Assembly (NCBI GenBank): GCA_000010565.1
Contig: AP009389.1
Location: 1,116,001 to 1,180,000 of the forward strand
From: Pelotomaculum thermopropionicum SI
GTDB taxonomy: Bacteria; Bacillota; Desulfotomaculia; Desulfotomaculales; Pelotomaculaceae
Direction of reading: 5' to 3'
Length of the DNA: 64,000 nucleotides
Numbering within the stretch: position 1 is the first letter of the stretch; each line of letters opens with the position of its first letter. Positions 34,659-43,591 of this stretch are shown piece by piece. The position numbers and the translations under genes are program-made. The notes below the pieces were generated by a model. That model did no database searches. It was not told where the DNA came from and was given only the letters and a program-made list of their open reading frames with translations.

Positions 34659-35537
34659 TTATGACTGGCCCTGGAAGAAGATGTTCAGGGTTACGGCGCT
34701 GCTAGCGTTGACGGCGCTGTAGTAGACTCTGGCATACTTTAAGAATGTCTGGGCTACTAGAGTCGTCATAGAATTCTGGTTGATGGTTACCGGGCCCGCC
34801 TCATCCTGCCAGGTTGTAGCGTCAGGGCTGATTTGCAGTTTGACCAGCGCCTGGGCATTTGCGACTGTGGAAACGTTTACTACACCGAAAGTCCAGGTAC
34901 TAAGCCCAAGCACGTTATAAGTGGTGTCAGGGGTACCCGCGGTGTCAGTGATGTTGGCCCTGGTTGCCGACACGTCAGTGGTACCCACGGCGACTGCCAG
35001 CCCCGTGGAGGTGATGAGAATACCGTTGGCCGGCGGTGTGATTGACAGGCCGGAAGCCGGCGCCGTGACGGTGAGGCCGTTGGCCGGGGCAGTGATGGCC
35101 AGGCCGGTGCTGGTGATGGTGAGGCCGTTGGCCGGTGGCGTGATAGCCAGGCCACCGGTGGGCGGGGTAATGGACAGGCCGGAAGCCGGCGCCGTGACGG
35201 TGAGGCCGTTGGCCGGGGCAGTGATGGCCAGGCCGGTGCTGGTAATGGTGAGGCCGTTGGCCGGTGGCGTGATAGCCAGGCCACCGGTGGGCGGGGTAAT
35301 GGACAGGCCGGAAGCCGGCGCCGTAACAGTCAGGCCGTTGGCCGGGGCGGTTATGGCCAGGCCAGTGCTGGTGATGGCCAGACCATTGGCCGGCGCCGTG
35401 ATTGCCAGGCCTGTTGAGGTTATTGCCAGGTTACCTAATGAGTCGGTGTTGAACGCGACGTTGTTGCTGCCGAAAATTTTTACTTTTACCTGGTCCGGAT
35501 TGTCCTGGAAAATTTTAAAGTTTGGCATGAGAGACAC
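34659..35537 (-). CDS. Thr/Ser-rich short-repeat surface-type protein with DUF6385-like C-terminus
   Basis: 292 residues in three parts. Residues 1-35 are a conserved-looking head (FKIFQDNPDQVKVKIFG). Residues 36-182 are made almost wholly of 9-residue (GLAITAPAN, GLTVTAPAS, GLSITPPTG) and 7-residue (GLTITST) units, arranged as 43-residue super-repeats. The rest is a globular domain shared with the gene downstream, ending NIFFQGQS. Alternating beta-branched residues and Gly turns suggest a stacked beta structure, and the abundant Thr/Ser could be glycosylation sites. There is no signal peptide, so delivery by another route, for example as a spore or S-layer-associated protein, is possible. 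It is divergent from three glycosyltransferase genes. Confidence 0.65.
   Translation of the reverse strand: MSLMPNFKIFQDNPDQVKVKIFGSNNVAFNTDSLGNLAITSTGLAITAPANGLAITSTGLAITAPANGLTVTAPASGLSITPPTGGLAITPPANGLTITSTGLAITAPANGLTVTAPASGLSITPPTGGLAITPPANGLTITSTGLAITAPANGLTVTAPASGLSITPPANGILITSTGLAVAVGTTDVSATRANITDTAGTPDTTYNVLGLSTWTFGVVNVSTVANAQALVKLQISPDATTWQDEAGPVTINQNSMTTLVAQTFLKYARVYYSAVNASSAVTLNIFFQGQS
34992..35432 (-). repeat. 129-bp coding super-repeats of a beta-strand-like array
   Basis: The DNA repeats with a 129-bp period (43 codons) at near nucleotide identity for two full copies (about 35106-35234 and 35235-35363) plus partial copies at both sides. Arrays of this kind change length by slipped pairing or recombination. 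Confidence 0.85.
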
Positions 35538-35667
35538 TCCTTCATATTAGTTCTGATTAATGTAGCTACCTAAAAATAGAATATTTTACATATTAGTGGA
35601 AAGTTCCAGTTTTTGCAACATATATTAAAATAAAAATTTACTGTTTTGAGAGGTATAAAGGAAAATT

Positions 35668-37641
35668 ATGGATGCCAGAATAAGCTTGTGTATGATTGTT
35701 AAGGACGAGGCACAAAACATCCGCAGGTGCCTGGAGAGCGTAACCGGTGCAGTAGACGAAATAATTGTTGTAGATACGGGCTCCACCGACGAAAGCTGTC
35801 AAATAGCCGGAGAATACGGAGCGCTCGTACACTTGTTTCCCTGGAATGAAAACTTCAGCGACGCCCGCAACGCTTCACTGGAACTGGCCACCGGTGACTG
35901 GATCCTGTTTCTGGATGCCGACGAGGAACTGGCAGGGGAGAGCAAGGAAGCGCTGCGAAGGCTGACGGCAGACGATAATGTGGAAGGTTACTTTGTAAAG
36001 ATAATTAACTACCTGGGGAACGAGGGGTGGATCGAAACCTGCCCGGACCTGGTCTTCCGTCTTTTTAGAAACCGGCCGGAATACAGGTTTCGCGGAGCGA
36101 TTCACGAGCAGATCGCCGACGTCATCCTGGAGAAAAACGGCAAGGCCGCCTACCGCATGGCGGAAGAAATAGTGATAATCCATTACGGCTATTTAGACAG
36201 GCAGATAAGTGAAAAAGATAAAAAGAACAGGAATCTGAAGATAATTCAAAAGGAGCTTGGTGAAAATCCTGAAAACCGGTTGTTGAGGTTTCACTACGGC
36301 GTGGAGCTTTTCCGTGCCGAAAGGTATGCGGAGGCAGCTGATGAGTTGACCCGGGCCGCAAACGGCATAGATCCCAATACCATTTACCTTCCGAAGCTTT
36401 TGCGGTATATTGTCATGTCCCACCAGTCTGCCGGTCAGCCTGAGAAAGCCCTCGATGTGGCCCGCCTGGGCCTGCAGGTTTTTCCCAATTATGCGGACCT
36501 GTACTACTATTGCGGGCTTCTTTACTTAGAATTGAGGCGGTATACCTTGGCCCGTGAATATTTCCTAAAGGCGGTCTCAATGCCGGAACAGCCGGCCCAG
36601 TACGCTTCTTTTGGCGGTGTAAGGGGATTCAGGTCGTACTACCACCTGGGCCAGATTTCGGAAATTTTCTTAGACTACGAAGATGCGCTCCGCCACTATA
36701 TTTCATGCTTGCGTGACAATCCTGATTTTACCCCTGCTCTGGAAAATATCGTGAGAATTCTCAAGCCACGTGAAAATCCTGATTACGCAAAGGAATGCCT
36801 GGAAAAAGTTTTTGAATTCAGCACTCCCCGGGCCAATCAAATGATGGGAAATATATACTTCCGGCAGGGAGCATACAGCCTTGCCCTGGAATACTTTAAT
36901 AGATATACAGGCAGCGAGCCGGCATCGCCTGAAATTCAGCTCTGGAAAGCCATTTGTTTAATTCAACTGCGGCGGTACCTGGAGGCGCTGAGAATCATAG
37001 AGAGCTTTAATTCCAATAGCCATCTGTACCCGCTGGCAATGTTAAACAAATTACTTTGTTTTTGGGTTCAGGGCAAGAAACAAAAGGTCTGCTCTATTTT
37101 AGCGGAACTACGCGCCCTGGGCCTGGCGGAGGACACGGATAAGGTTTTAACTCTTTTTTTGAATTCACAGGACAAACGAAAAAATGTATATAGAGTAACC
37201 CTGGGGCAGGACGGGGTGGCTCTCTTACTTGATATCGTAAAGAGATTGCTTGATATGAATGAAGCAGACAGAGCGATTTATCTGTTGAACAAGGTCAATC
37301 CTGAAAGTATGGCCGAATACAGGCTGACCATCGCCCGGCTCTTTTATGACTTCGGCTTTAAGGAAAAGGCAGAACTGCTTTTGAGAGAATATTTGACTGC
37401 AAACCAGGACGGGGAGGCGCATTTCCTGTTAGCGGAAATCTGCCGGGAGACAGGTAATTACATCGAGGCTGCACAGCATTACCAGTACGCCCTGGAAATC
37501 AACCCGGATGAGCCGCGTTATTACCTCAGGCAAATAAACCTGTACGACAACTGGCGCAAAAAAATCTTGCAAGAAGCCATTGAAAAATACCCTAATCTGG
37601 AGGTTTTTATAAAGCTATCGGAGGAGGCCCCGGTTAACTGA
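35668..37641 (+). CDS. GT2 glycosyltransferase fused to TPR repeats
   Basis: 657 residues. Residues 1-230 are a family 2 glycosyltransferase (SLCMIVKDEAQNIRRCLESV, VDTGSTDES, FLDADEEL with the metal-binding Asp triad, RLFRNRPEYRFRGAIHEQ). The remainder is TPR-like helical repeats (YHLGQISEIFLDYEDALRHY, GNIYFRQGAYSLALEYF, HFLLAEICRETGNYIEAAQHY). No membrane segment, so cytoplasmic. TPRs in such enzymes usually hold protein acceptors, as in O-GlcNAc transferase and flagellin glycosyltransferases. First of three related genes in a row, coupled by TGATG to the next. Confidence 0.85.
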   Translation: MDARISLCMIVKDEAQNIRRCLESVTGAVDEIIVVDTGSTDESCQIAGEYGALVHLFPWNENFSDARNASLELATGDWILFLDADEELAGESKEALRRLTADDNVEGYFVKIINYLGNEGWIETCPDLVFRLFRNRPEYRFRGAIHEQIADVILEKNGKAAYRMAEEIVIIHYGYLDRQISEKDKKNRNLKIIQKELGENPENRLLRFHYGVELFRAERYAEAADELTRAANGIDPNTIYLPKLLRYIVMSHQSAGQPEKALDVARLGLQVFPNYADLYYYCGLLYLELRRYTLAREYFLKAVSMPEQPAQYASFGGVRGFRSYYHLGQISEIFLDYEDALRHYISCLRDNPDFTPALENIVRILKPRENPDYAKECLEKVFEFSTPRANQMMGNIYFRQGAYSLALEYFNRYTGSEPASPEIQLWKAICLIQLRRYLEALRIIESFNSNSHLYPLAMLNKLLCFWVQGKKQKVCSILAELRALGLAEDTDKVLTLFLNSQDKRKNVYRVTLGQDGVALLLDIVKRLLDMNEADRAIYLLNKVNPESMAEYRLTIARLFYDFGFKEKAELLLREYLTANQDGEAHFLLAEICRETGNYIEAAQHYQYALEINPDEPRYYLRQINLYDNWRKKILQEAIEKYPNLEVFIKLSEEAPVN

Positions 37642-39401
37642 TGGAAGATACTATCACCCTGGCAATGATCGTAAAAAACGAAGCCGGAAATTTAAAGAGA
37701 TGCCTGGACAGTGTCAGCGGCCAGGTTGACGAGATTGTTATCGTGGACACAGGTTCCACGGACGAAACCCTGGAAATAGCACGAAGGTATACGGATAAAA
37801 TTTACCACTTTCCCTGGGGCGGTGACTTTAGCGCCGCCCGGAATTTTGCTATTGAAAAGGCCGGCGGTGAATGGATAATATCCCTTGATGCAGATGAGGA
37901 ACTGGTTTCCGGAACCGGAGACTTGAAGCGCCTTGTAGCCCGGGATAAACACCTGGAAGCCTACCTCTTGCCCCTAAACAATCCTACCGCCGGTTCTCCC
38001 GGTGAATACAACCGTTTTTTGGTGCTGCGTCTTTTCAGGAACAACGGGCGCTACCGGTTCCGGGGAAAAATCCACGAACAAGTCACCGTTTCTGAAAAAG
38101 GAGTGGTAGGAATAGCAGAAGGGCCTGTGATAAGCCATAAAATGCTTCCTGCCAGGGAGCGCAACCGCAAAAGAGGGCGCAACCTTGCTTTACTGAAAAA
38201 GGCGTTTTCTGACGACCCGCAGAACTATTTTTTACAATATTACATTGGGGTCGAGTGGCTGATGCTGGGCAAGCCGGAGCGGGCCCTCCCGCACTTTCAG
38301 CAAGCTTACCGCAACCTCACGGACGAGAACCTCCTCTTTCGCGGGCCTGCTTTGCGTTACTTAATTATCTGCTTGAAGGAATTGGGAAGACTGGACGAGG
38401 CAATTTGCCTCTGCCTTGAAGCAGACCTCAAATATCCTGAATATACCGATGTTTATTACTTGTGCGGGGTCCTCTTCGAGGAAAAGAAAGAGTTTCAGTT
38501 GGCCATAAAGTGGCTAAATCAGGCAGTCAAGTGCGGGACACCCCCGGCTATTTACAGCCACATGAACGGGGCAGGGAGTTTTTTAGCCTTCTACCACCTT
38601 GGCTACTGCCACGAAATGCTGGGCCAGGCAGAGGTGGCAGAGAACTATTACCAGCAAGCCCTGGACACAAACCCTGGATATATTTATCCGATCTACAACC
38701 TCTTTCTGATAATGCTGGCAAAACGCGGTCCCCGGCTTACTCTGGAATATTTCAAGAAAAAAGGCTACCTGGGCCACATTGACCTGGCCCTGGCCGCGGC
38801 CGGTTTGTTTTTTAATTGGGGTTACCCGGAACTGGCCCGCCGGTGCCTGGGGCACTATGAAACAAGCGGTAAAAGAGCCAAAGAATTTTATTTTTACCTG
38901 GGTAAATACAACATTTACTCGGGGAAGCTGAAGCAGGGGCTGGATTATTTGAAGCAGGTTTCAGAAGAAAGCAGCTTTTTTATCCAGTCACAGATCCTCC
39001 GGGCGGTTGCCCTCCTGCTCCAGGGCCGTTTCGAGAAAGTAAGGTCTCTGGCCCTTGAGTTGTGGAAGAACCATGCGGCCAGGCGCCGCGCCCTGGTCCT
39101 GTTGAGCTTAGCCCGCCTGGTGGAAAAGGGAGGGACGTTAAGCTTCCCTCAAAAAGTAAGGGATATAGACCTGTTGGAGACTGCCCTTGAAATCCTTGAC
39201 CAGTGCAGCCGCTATCTGCCTGATGAAGATCGCGCCCGAAAGGACCCTCGGCTCAACCGTCTGATCAATGGCCTGGAAGCGCTCATTAAGAATAATTCGC
39301 CCCGCGGCCACCTGGCCTTAATTGAGCATTACCGCGATAAGTCTTACAGCGCCCGGAGCTTTTTTGATTATAAATACGGGTTTGGCGGGAACCGGGTATG
39401 A
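37641..39401 (+). CDS. GT2 glycosyltransferase fused to TPR repeats (second paralogue)
   Basis: 586 residues, with the same plan as the preceding protein: GT2 domain (TLAMIVKNEAGNLKRCLDSV, VDTGSTDETLEIARRY, SLDADEELV, RFRGKIHEQ) and TPR-like repeats (YLCGVLFEEKKEFQLAIKW, FYHLGYCHEMLGQAEVAENYY). The ATG shares its A with the upstream TGA, and its own stop overlaps the next ATG as ATGA, so all three are translated together. Probable cytoplasmic protein O-glycosyltransferase; the substrate is inferred to be a surface protein of this locus. Confidence 0.85.
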   Translation: MEDTITLAMIVKNEAGNLKRCLDSVSGQVDEIVIVDTGSTDETLEIARRYTDKIYHFPWGGDFSAARNFAIEKAGGEWIISLDADEELVSGTGDLKRLVARDKHLEAYLLPLNNPTAGSPGEYNRFLVLRLFRNNGRYRFRGKIHEQVTVSEKGVVGIAEGPVISHKMLPARERNRKRGRNLALLKKAFSDDPQNYFLQYYIGVEWLMLGKPERALPHFQQAYRNLTDENLLFRGPALRYLIICLKELGRLDEAICLCLEADLKYPEYTDVYYLCGVLFEEKKEFQLAIKWLNQAVKCGTPPAIYSHMNGAGSFLAFYHLGYCHEMLGQAEVAENYYQQALDTNPGYIYPIYNLFLIMLAKRGPRLTLEYFKKKGYLGHIDLALAAAGLFFNWGYPELARRCLGHYETSGKRAKEFYFYLGKYNIYSGKLKQGLDYLKQVSEESSFFIQSQILRAVALLLQGRFEKVRSLALELWKNHAARRRALVLLSLARLVEKGGTLSFPQKVRDIDLLETALEILDQCSRYLPDEDRARKDPRLNRLINGLEALIKNNSPRGHLALIEHYRDKSYSARSFFDYKYGFGGNRV

Positions 39402-41932
39402 AGAAAAAAGAAACCGTCAGTTTGTGCCTCATAGCAAAAGACGAAGAGGAGTTCATTTTATCCTGCATTAACAGTGTAAAACACCTGGTTGACGAAATAG
39501 TTGTGGTGGATACTGGCTCCCGGGATCAGACGGCCAGGCTGGCCAGAGAGGCGGGGGCCAGGGTATATGATTTTAACTGGCCGGGTGACTTTGCCCTGGC
39601 CAGGAATTATGCACTGGAACAGGCTGTATCCGGCTGGATCCTGGTGCTCGATGCCGATGAAGTCCTGGACTATGTCACCGTTGAAGATTTTAACCGGCTG
39701 CTCTGCGCCTGCGATGTGGAAGGATACTTCCTGCACATTAAGAACTACCTGGGAACAGGGCAAGAAGTGGCGTGGGACCAGGTTGTGAGGCTGTTTAGAA
39801 ACAAGCCTGCCTACAGGTTCACAGGGGCCATACACGAGCAGGTGGCGCCGGCCATTTTAAACGCCAATGGTGGCAGAGGGCTGGCGGCAGCCCCCCTGGT
39901 GATTAACCATTACGGCTATTTAAAAGCCCAGCTCTTGAAAAAAGATAAATTTAAACGAAACACTATAATCATCAAGAGGGCGCTCGAGAACAACCCTGAC
40001 GACCCGTTCCTTTTATACAGCCTTGCTGTGGAACACTACCAGAAGGGAGAAATTTCTAAAGGCCTTGACTGTTTTGAAAAAGCCCTGGTCCGGATGCGGG
40101 GACCGGAAGGTTATTTTGAGGATGTAGTCCTTAATATCGCACTGGGATTATTAAAATTGGGCAGGACGGAAAGGTTAATCGAGTTTGTAAGCAAGTCACT
40201 GGAGATGTTTCCTGAACACCCTGAATTGTTTTTACTCAGGGGTCTGGGTTACCTAAACCTGGGGAAATACCTCGAAGCCGCCGGGGATCTCGACAGGACA
40301 CTAAAAAAGGGAGGCAGCAGGCTGTTTCCGGAATCCTTTATCCGTGACTTAATAGGGGAGAGGAGCATGCTTATGAAACGGCGGGTCCTGGTGGCAAGCC
40401 CAGTACGGCAAAAAGAAGCAATCCTGAGGGAATTCCTGGAGTCGCTGGAGATGCTGGATACTTCAGGGCTGGAGCTGGATTTCGCCTTTATTGACGACAA
40501 TAACGGGCATGATTTGCTGGCCGCCTTCGCCTGGAGAAAGGGCAATGTCCGGGTTTTTCCGGCGAAGTCCGGAGATTCCTACCTTTGCGACGAGACCACC
40601 CACTACTGGCGGGAGGAACTGATCTGGAAGGTGGCCGCATTTAAAAACCAGTTTATCAAGCTTGCCCTGGAAGAGGGCTACGACTACCTTTTTCTCGTTG
40701 ATTCGGATTTATACCTGCATCCCAAAACAATCACCCACCTGGTCTCCCTGGGAAAGGACATTGTCTCGGAGGTCTACTGGACCAGGTGGGAGCCGGGCAT
40801 GGTTCCACTCCCCCAGGTGTGGGCCGGGGACCAGTATCGCCTGTACCATTTCCAGAGGGGCGAGGTCTTGAGTGAGGAGGAAACAAACCGGAGGACCTCC
40901 GAATTTTTGCAAATGCTGTCCGGGCCGGGCACCTATAAGGTCGGAGGACTGGGAGCTTGTACCTTAATCAGCAGAAGAGCGCTGTCCATGGGGGTGTCCT
41001 TCAGTGAAATATACAACCTGGGCTTTATCGGCGAGGACCGGCACTTTTGCGTCCGGGCCGCCGCGCTGGGGCTGGAACTCTATGCCGACACCCATTACCC
41101 GCCCTTTCACATCTACCGGGAGTCCGAACTGCCGGCCCTCAAAGAATATAAAGAGCGAATTTTTCCTGCCGGTAATCTTAAGAGCAAATGTACGGCAAGT
41201 ACACCAGTACAGCACAGGAGAGGGGAAAAAGGAAGCAAAATTACTCTGGCTATGTTAGTAAGAAATGAGGCAGGAAGGTACCTGGAAATGGTCCTTGAAC
41301 ACGCTGCCCGGTATATTGACAGCGCCGTCATCCTGGACGACGCCAGCGAGGACGACACGGTAGAAGTATGCAGAAGGGTTTTGAGCGGTATCCCCCTGAA
41401 CCTGGTTTCAAACAAGGAGCCGTGTTTCAACAATGAGATAGTTCTGAGAAAACAACTTTGGGAACTGACCGTTGATACCGGGCCCGACTGGATCTTGATC
41501 CTGGACGCCGACGAGATTTTTGAAGACAGGGCTCCCCAGGTTTTAAGGTCACTGGCAAGACGCCCTGACGTATATTATTATGCCTTCCGCCTATATGACA
41601 TGTGGGATGAAAAATTCTACCGCGAGGACACCTACTGGTGTGCCCACAAGTGGTACCGCCCCTTCATGGTCAGGTACGTCCCGGGCTTTAACTACCTGTG
41701 GAAGGAGACTCCCCAGCACTGCGGACGTTTTCCCAAAAATATAGAGGAATTGAGAGGTGAGGCCAGCCAGTTGAGGATTAAACACCTTGGCTGGATGAAA
41801 CCGGAAGACCGCCTCAAAAAGTATTACCGCTACAAGCAACTGGATCCTGAAAGCGTCTACGGTATAAAGGAGCAGTACCAGTCGATCCTTGACCCCAGGC
41901 CGAATTTAGTGCCCTGGGTGGAGGAACTTTAA
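39398..41932 (+). CDS. Multidomain glycosyltransferase: GT2, TPR, second GT, and C-terminal GT2
   Basis: 844 residues. Residues 1-220 are a GT2 domain like its two upstream paralogues (SLCLIAKDEEEFILSCINSV, VDTGSRDQT, LDADEVLDY). TPR-like repeats follow to about 320. Residues about 327-590 form a different nucleotide-sugar domain (RRVLVASPVRQKEAILREFL, FLVDSDLYLHPKTI, GFIGEDRHFCVRAAALGLEL), and about 613-844 a further GT2 domain (TLAMLVRNEAGRYLEMVLEH, LDDASEDDTVEV, LDADEIFEDRAP). Three catalytic modules in one chain could add successive sugars. The domains keep their Asp motifs, so all look active. Confidence 0.85.
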   Translation: MKKKETVSLCLIAKDEEEFILSCINSVKHLVDEIVVVDTGSRDQTARLAREAGARVYDFNWPGDFALARNYALEQAVSGWILVLDADEVLDYVTVEDFNRLLCACDVEGYFLHIKNYLGTGQEVAWDQVVRLFRNKPAYRFTGAIHEQVAPAILNANGGRGLAAAPLVINHYGYLKAQLLKKDKFKRNTIIIKRALENNPDDPFLLYSLAVEHYQKGEISKGLDCFEKALVRMRGPEGYFEDVVLNIALGLLKLGRTERLIEFVSKSLEMFPEHPELFLLRGLGYLNLGKYLEAAGDLDRTLKKGGSRLFPESFIRDLIGERSMLMKRRVLVASPVRQKEAILREFLESLEMLDTSGLELDFAFIDDNNGHDLLAAFAWRKGNVRVFPAKSGDSYLCDETTHYWREELIWKVAAFKNQFIKLALEEGYDYLFLVDSDLYLHPKTITHLVSLGKDIVSEVYWTRWEPGMVPLPQVWAGDQYRLYHFQRGEVLSEEETNRRTSEFLQMLSGPGTYKVGGLGACTLISRRALSMGVSFSEIYNLGFIGEDRHFCVRAAALGLELYADTHYPPFHIYRESELPALKEYKERIFPAGNLKSKCTASTPVQHRRGEKGSKITLAMLVRNEAGRYLEMVLEHAARYIDSAVILDDASEDDTVEVCRRVLSGIPLNLVSNKEPCFNNEIVLRKQLWELTVDTGPDWILILDADEIFEDRAPQVLRSLARRPDVYYYAFRLYDMWDEKFYREDTYWCAHKWYRPFMVRYVPGFNYLWKETPQHCGRFPKNIEELRGEASQLRIKHLGWMKPEDRLKKYYRYKQLDPESVYGIKEQYQSILDPRPNLVPWVEEL

Positions 41933-42088
41933 CAAGTCAACCAAAAGCCATAGCTGGTACCATTCCATAACGGGCTCAAGAATTTTTAATAAGCCACAAT
42001 GTTCTTCATAATTTATATTGTGTCTGCATGGAAATGTAACGCATATCTTGTAATAGTATGATTTTATGGAAAAAAGGGGTGTGGGCTA

Positions 42089-43153
42089 GTGAAGTATAAA
42101 CTTGGCAGGGTTGATGATATAATTTCAGCATTTAATTCAATAAGTCAGAAGCAGGATAAGGCAAACCATAAGCTGTCCAGGCTGTCGACAACAGTTTCAT
42201 CCATTAACACCAAAGTAGCCAACCAGGTGGAAGTTTTGAGGAGCCAGGTCTATCTTTTCAGCAGCGACATGGGCTGGCTGGGTATCTGGGATATTGCGTC
42301 CGGCAGTTATAAAGGCTTTGTAAACGTCGGTTCTTCCAGCTCCGGGAAAATGACTGTCGCCGGGGAAACCGGGCAGGTTTTCCTGCTGGCTGAAAACGGC
42401 AATAAAATATTTATCATAGATCCCTACCTTCCCGGCGTTACGGGGGCGTTCCAATTTGATGCAGTGGCTTCCTTTGCAGTTTCTCCAGGCGGGCAAAGAA
42501 TATTTGTATCCCAGAACAGCAGCTCGATTTTGACGGAAGTGGATGCCTATTCAGGCAAAACAATGAGAAACTTTAACCTGCCCGGTACGGGCCTGCACCT
42601 GACTATATGTCCCGAGGCCTATATGATTTACTTCTCCGTTGCCGGAACCAAAGCGGTTTACAGCGTCCAATACCTGGCCGGGGAAGTGGCAAAGGTATTC
42701 GACCTGCCGGACGATGCTGTAAAAATGGCTCCGTATAAGTTCGGCAATAAGTTCGGGCTGCTGGTATTGAGCGGCAGCGGCAATACTGCAGCCATAACAA
42801 AATGGGATAAATCCACTGATACCACCAGCACCGTGCAGGTGGCCAACGCCAGTGAAATTGTCGTGAACCCCTTCACCGGCCAGAATTACGTCGCGAGCTT
42901 AAATAGCATCGTGTTCAGGGCCCTGGACGGGACAGTTGTAAAGACGGTCGATCTGCTTGATCAGGCGAAGCAGTTGACTCTTTCAGTGGACGGGGTTAAT
43001 TTGATTGCTGTGGTAAGCGCCGGTAAGGATGCCCTGCTGGTGGATACTATCAGTGGGGTGGTTTCCACCGGGCCTAAAGCACTCTACCCGCCGACTCAGA
43101 AAACGGCTCAACTGCTCCTGGCCCATGCCCAGTTTGGCTTTGCCAGCAACTAA
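42089..43153 (+). CDS. Beta-propeller protein with N-terminal coiled-coil segment
   Basis: 354 residues from GTG behind AAAAAGGGG. Residues 1-52 are a heptad-rich helix (FNSISQKQDKANHKLSRLST); the rest is repeated four-stranded blade-like sequence typical of YVTN/WD-like propellers (GWLGIWDIASGSYKGFVNVG, IFIIDPYLPG, QRIFVSQNSSSILTEVDAYSG, VVKTVDLLDQAKQLTLSVDG). There is no signal peptide or anchor. The coiled coil may drive oligomerisation. Being 156 bp after the glycosyltransferase trio, it may belong to the same surface-structure locus. Specific function unknown. Confidence 0.65.
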   Translation: MKYKLGRVDDIISAFNSISQKQDKANHKLSRLSTTVSSINTKVANQVEVLRSQVYLFSSDMGWLGIWDIASGSYKGFVNVGSSSSGKMTVAGETGQVFLLAENGNKIFIIDPYLPGVTGAFQFDAVASFAVSPGGQRIFVSQNSSSILTEVDAYSGKTMRNFNLPGTGLHLTICPEAYMIYFSVAGTKAVYSVQYLAGEVAKVFDLPDDAVKMAPYKFGNKFGLLVLSGSGNTAAITKWDKSTDTTSTVQVANASEIVVNPFTGQNYVASLNSIVFRALDGTVVKTVDLLDQAKQLTLSVDGVNLIAVVSAGKDALLVDTISGVVSTGPKALYPPTQKTAQLLLAHAQFGFASN

Positions 43154-43216
43154 TCCTATTTATTGCCACGGTGTTACTTTTAATTTTGAATACCATTGGC
43201 TACAAACTATCATTTT

Positions 43217-43363
43217 ATGCATCGTCCGGATGATCCGGTTACGTGGGGGGAAATGGCGACTGTTATCAACAGGTTTAAGGGTATATCCCAAAGGTCAATT
43301 ACTTTAAAAAATAAATATGACCAACTGGAAATTAATCCACTGGTCATATCATACAAGGGGTAA
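43217..43363 (+). other. Short ORF or gene remnant resembling an SLH-type tail
   Basis: A 48-codon frame (MHRPDDPVTWGEMATVINRF and 28 further residues) sits alone after the propeller gene. The RPDDPVTWGEMATVINR segment resembles the tail of an S-layer-homology or wall-binding domain. The frame is closed by a stop shortly upstream, so this is probably the decayed end of a larger gene. The rest of 43154-43591 holds only the TetR-like remnant and a hairpin. Confidence 0.3.
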
Positions 43364-43368
43364 ATAAC

Positions 43369-43500
43369 TTAGGCTGGCTCATCGCCGGCCACATGCTGGT
43401 CGGCCATGGAATGCCCGTGCTTTAACCAGACTTGAAACAAAGCATTGAGGAGGCCGGCTATAAGGTAGGTAATCTTACCTTGGGCATTTATGCTTAACGT
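43369..43500 (-). pseudogene. Possible TetR-type regulator C-terminal remnant
   Basis: Leftward, an open stretch without a start ends in a TAA at 43369. Its sequence (KITYLIAGLLNALFQVWLKH, then GHSMADQHVAGDEPA) looks like the last helix region of a TetR-family ligand domain. Nothing of the DNA-binding half is present upstream, where a hairpin lies instead. Low confidence because the stretch is short. Confidence 0.25.
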
Positions 43501-43507
43501 GAAAATG

Positions 43508-43531
43508 AAGGCTGCCAAGTACGGCAGCCTT
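43508..43531. terminator. Hairpin, terminator-like
   Basis: AAGGCTGCC/GGCAGCCTT around a six-base loop, in the decayed gap after the propeller gene. The same GGCTGCC/GGCAGCC stem recurs at the end of sigK (44132). Confidence 0.45.
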
Positions 43532-43591
43532 GGGAACTTTTCGTATAATTTTTCGTATAATATTGTTTACTTCTAAAGCGCGACTTTTTAG

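Noticed and set aside
34992-35432. Regular repeats that might be a CRISPR array
   Set aside because: The repeats are in frame, have no unique spacers, and translate to a uniform beta-strand-like array in a complete gene.
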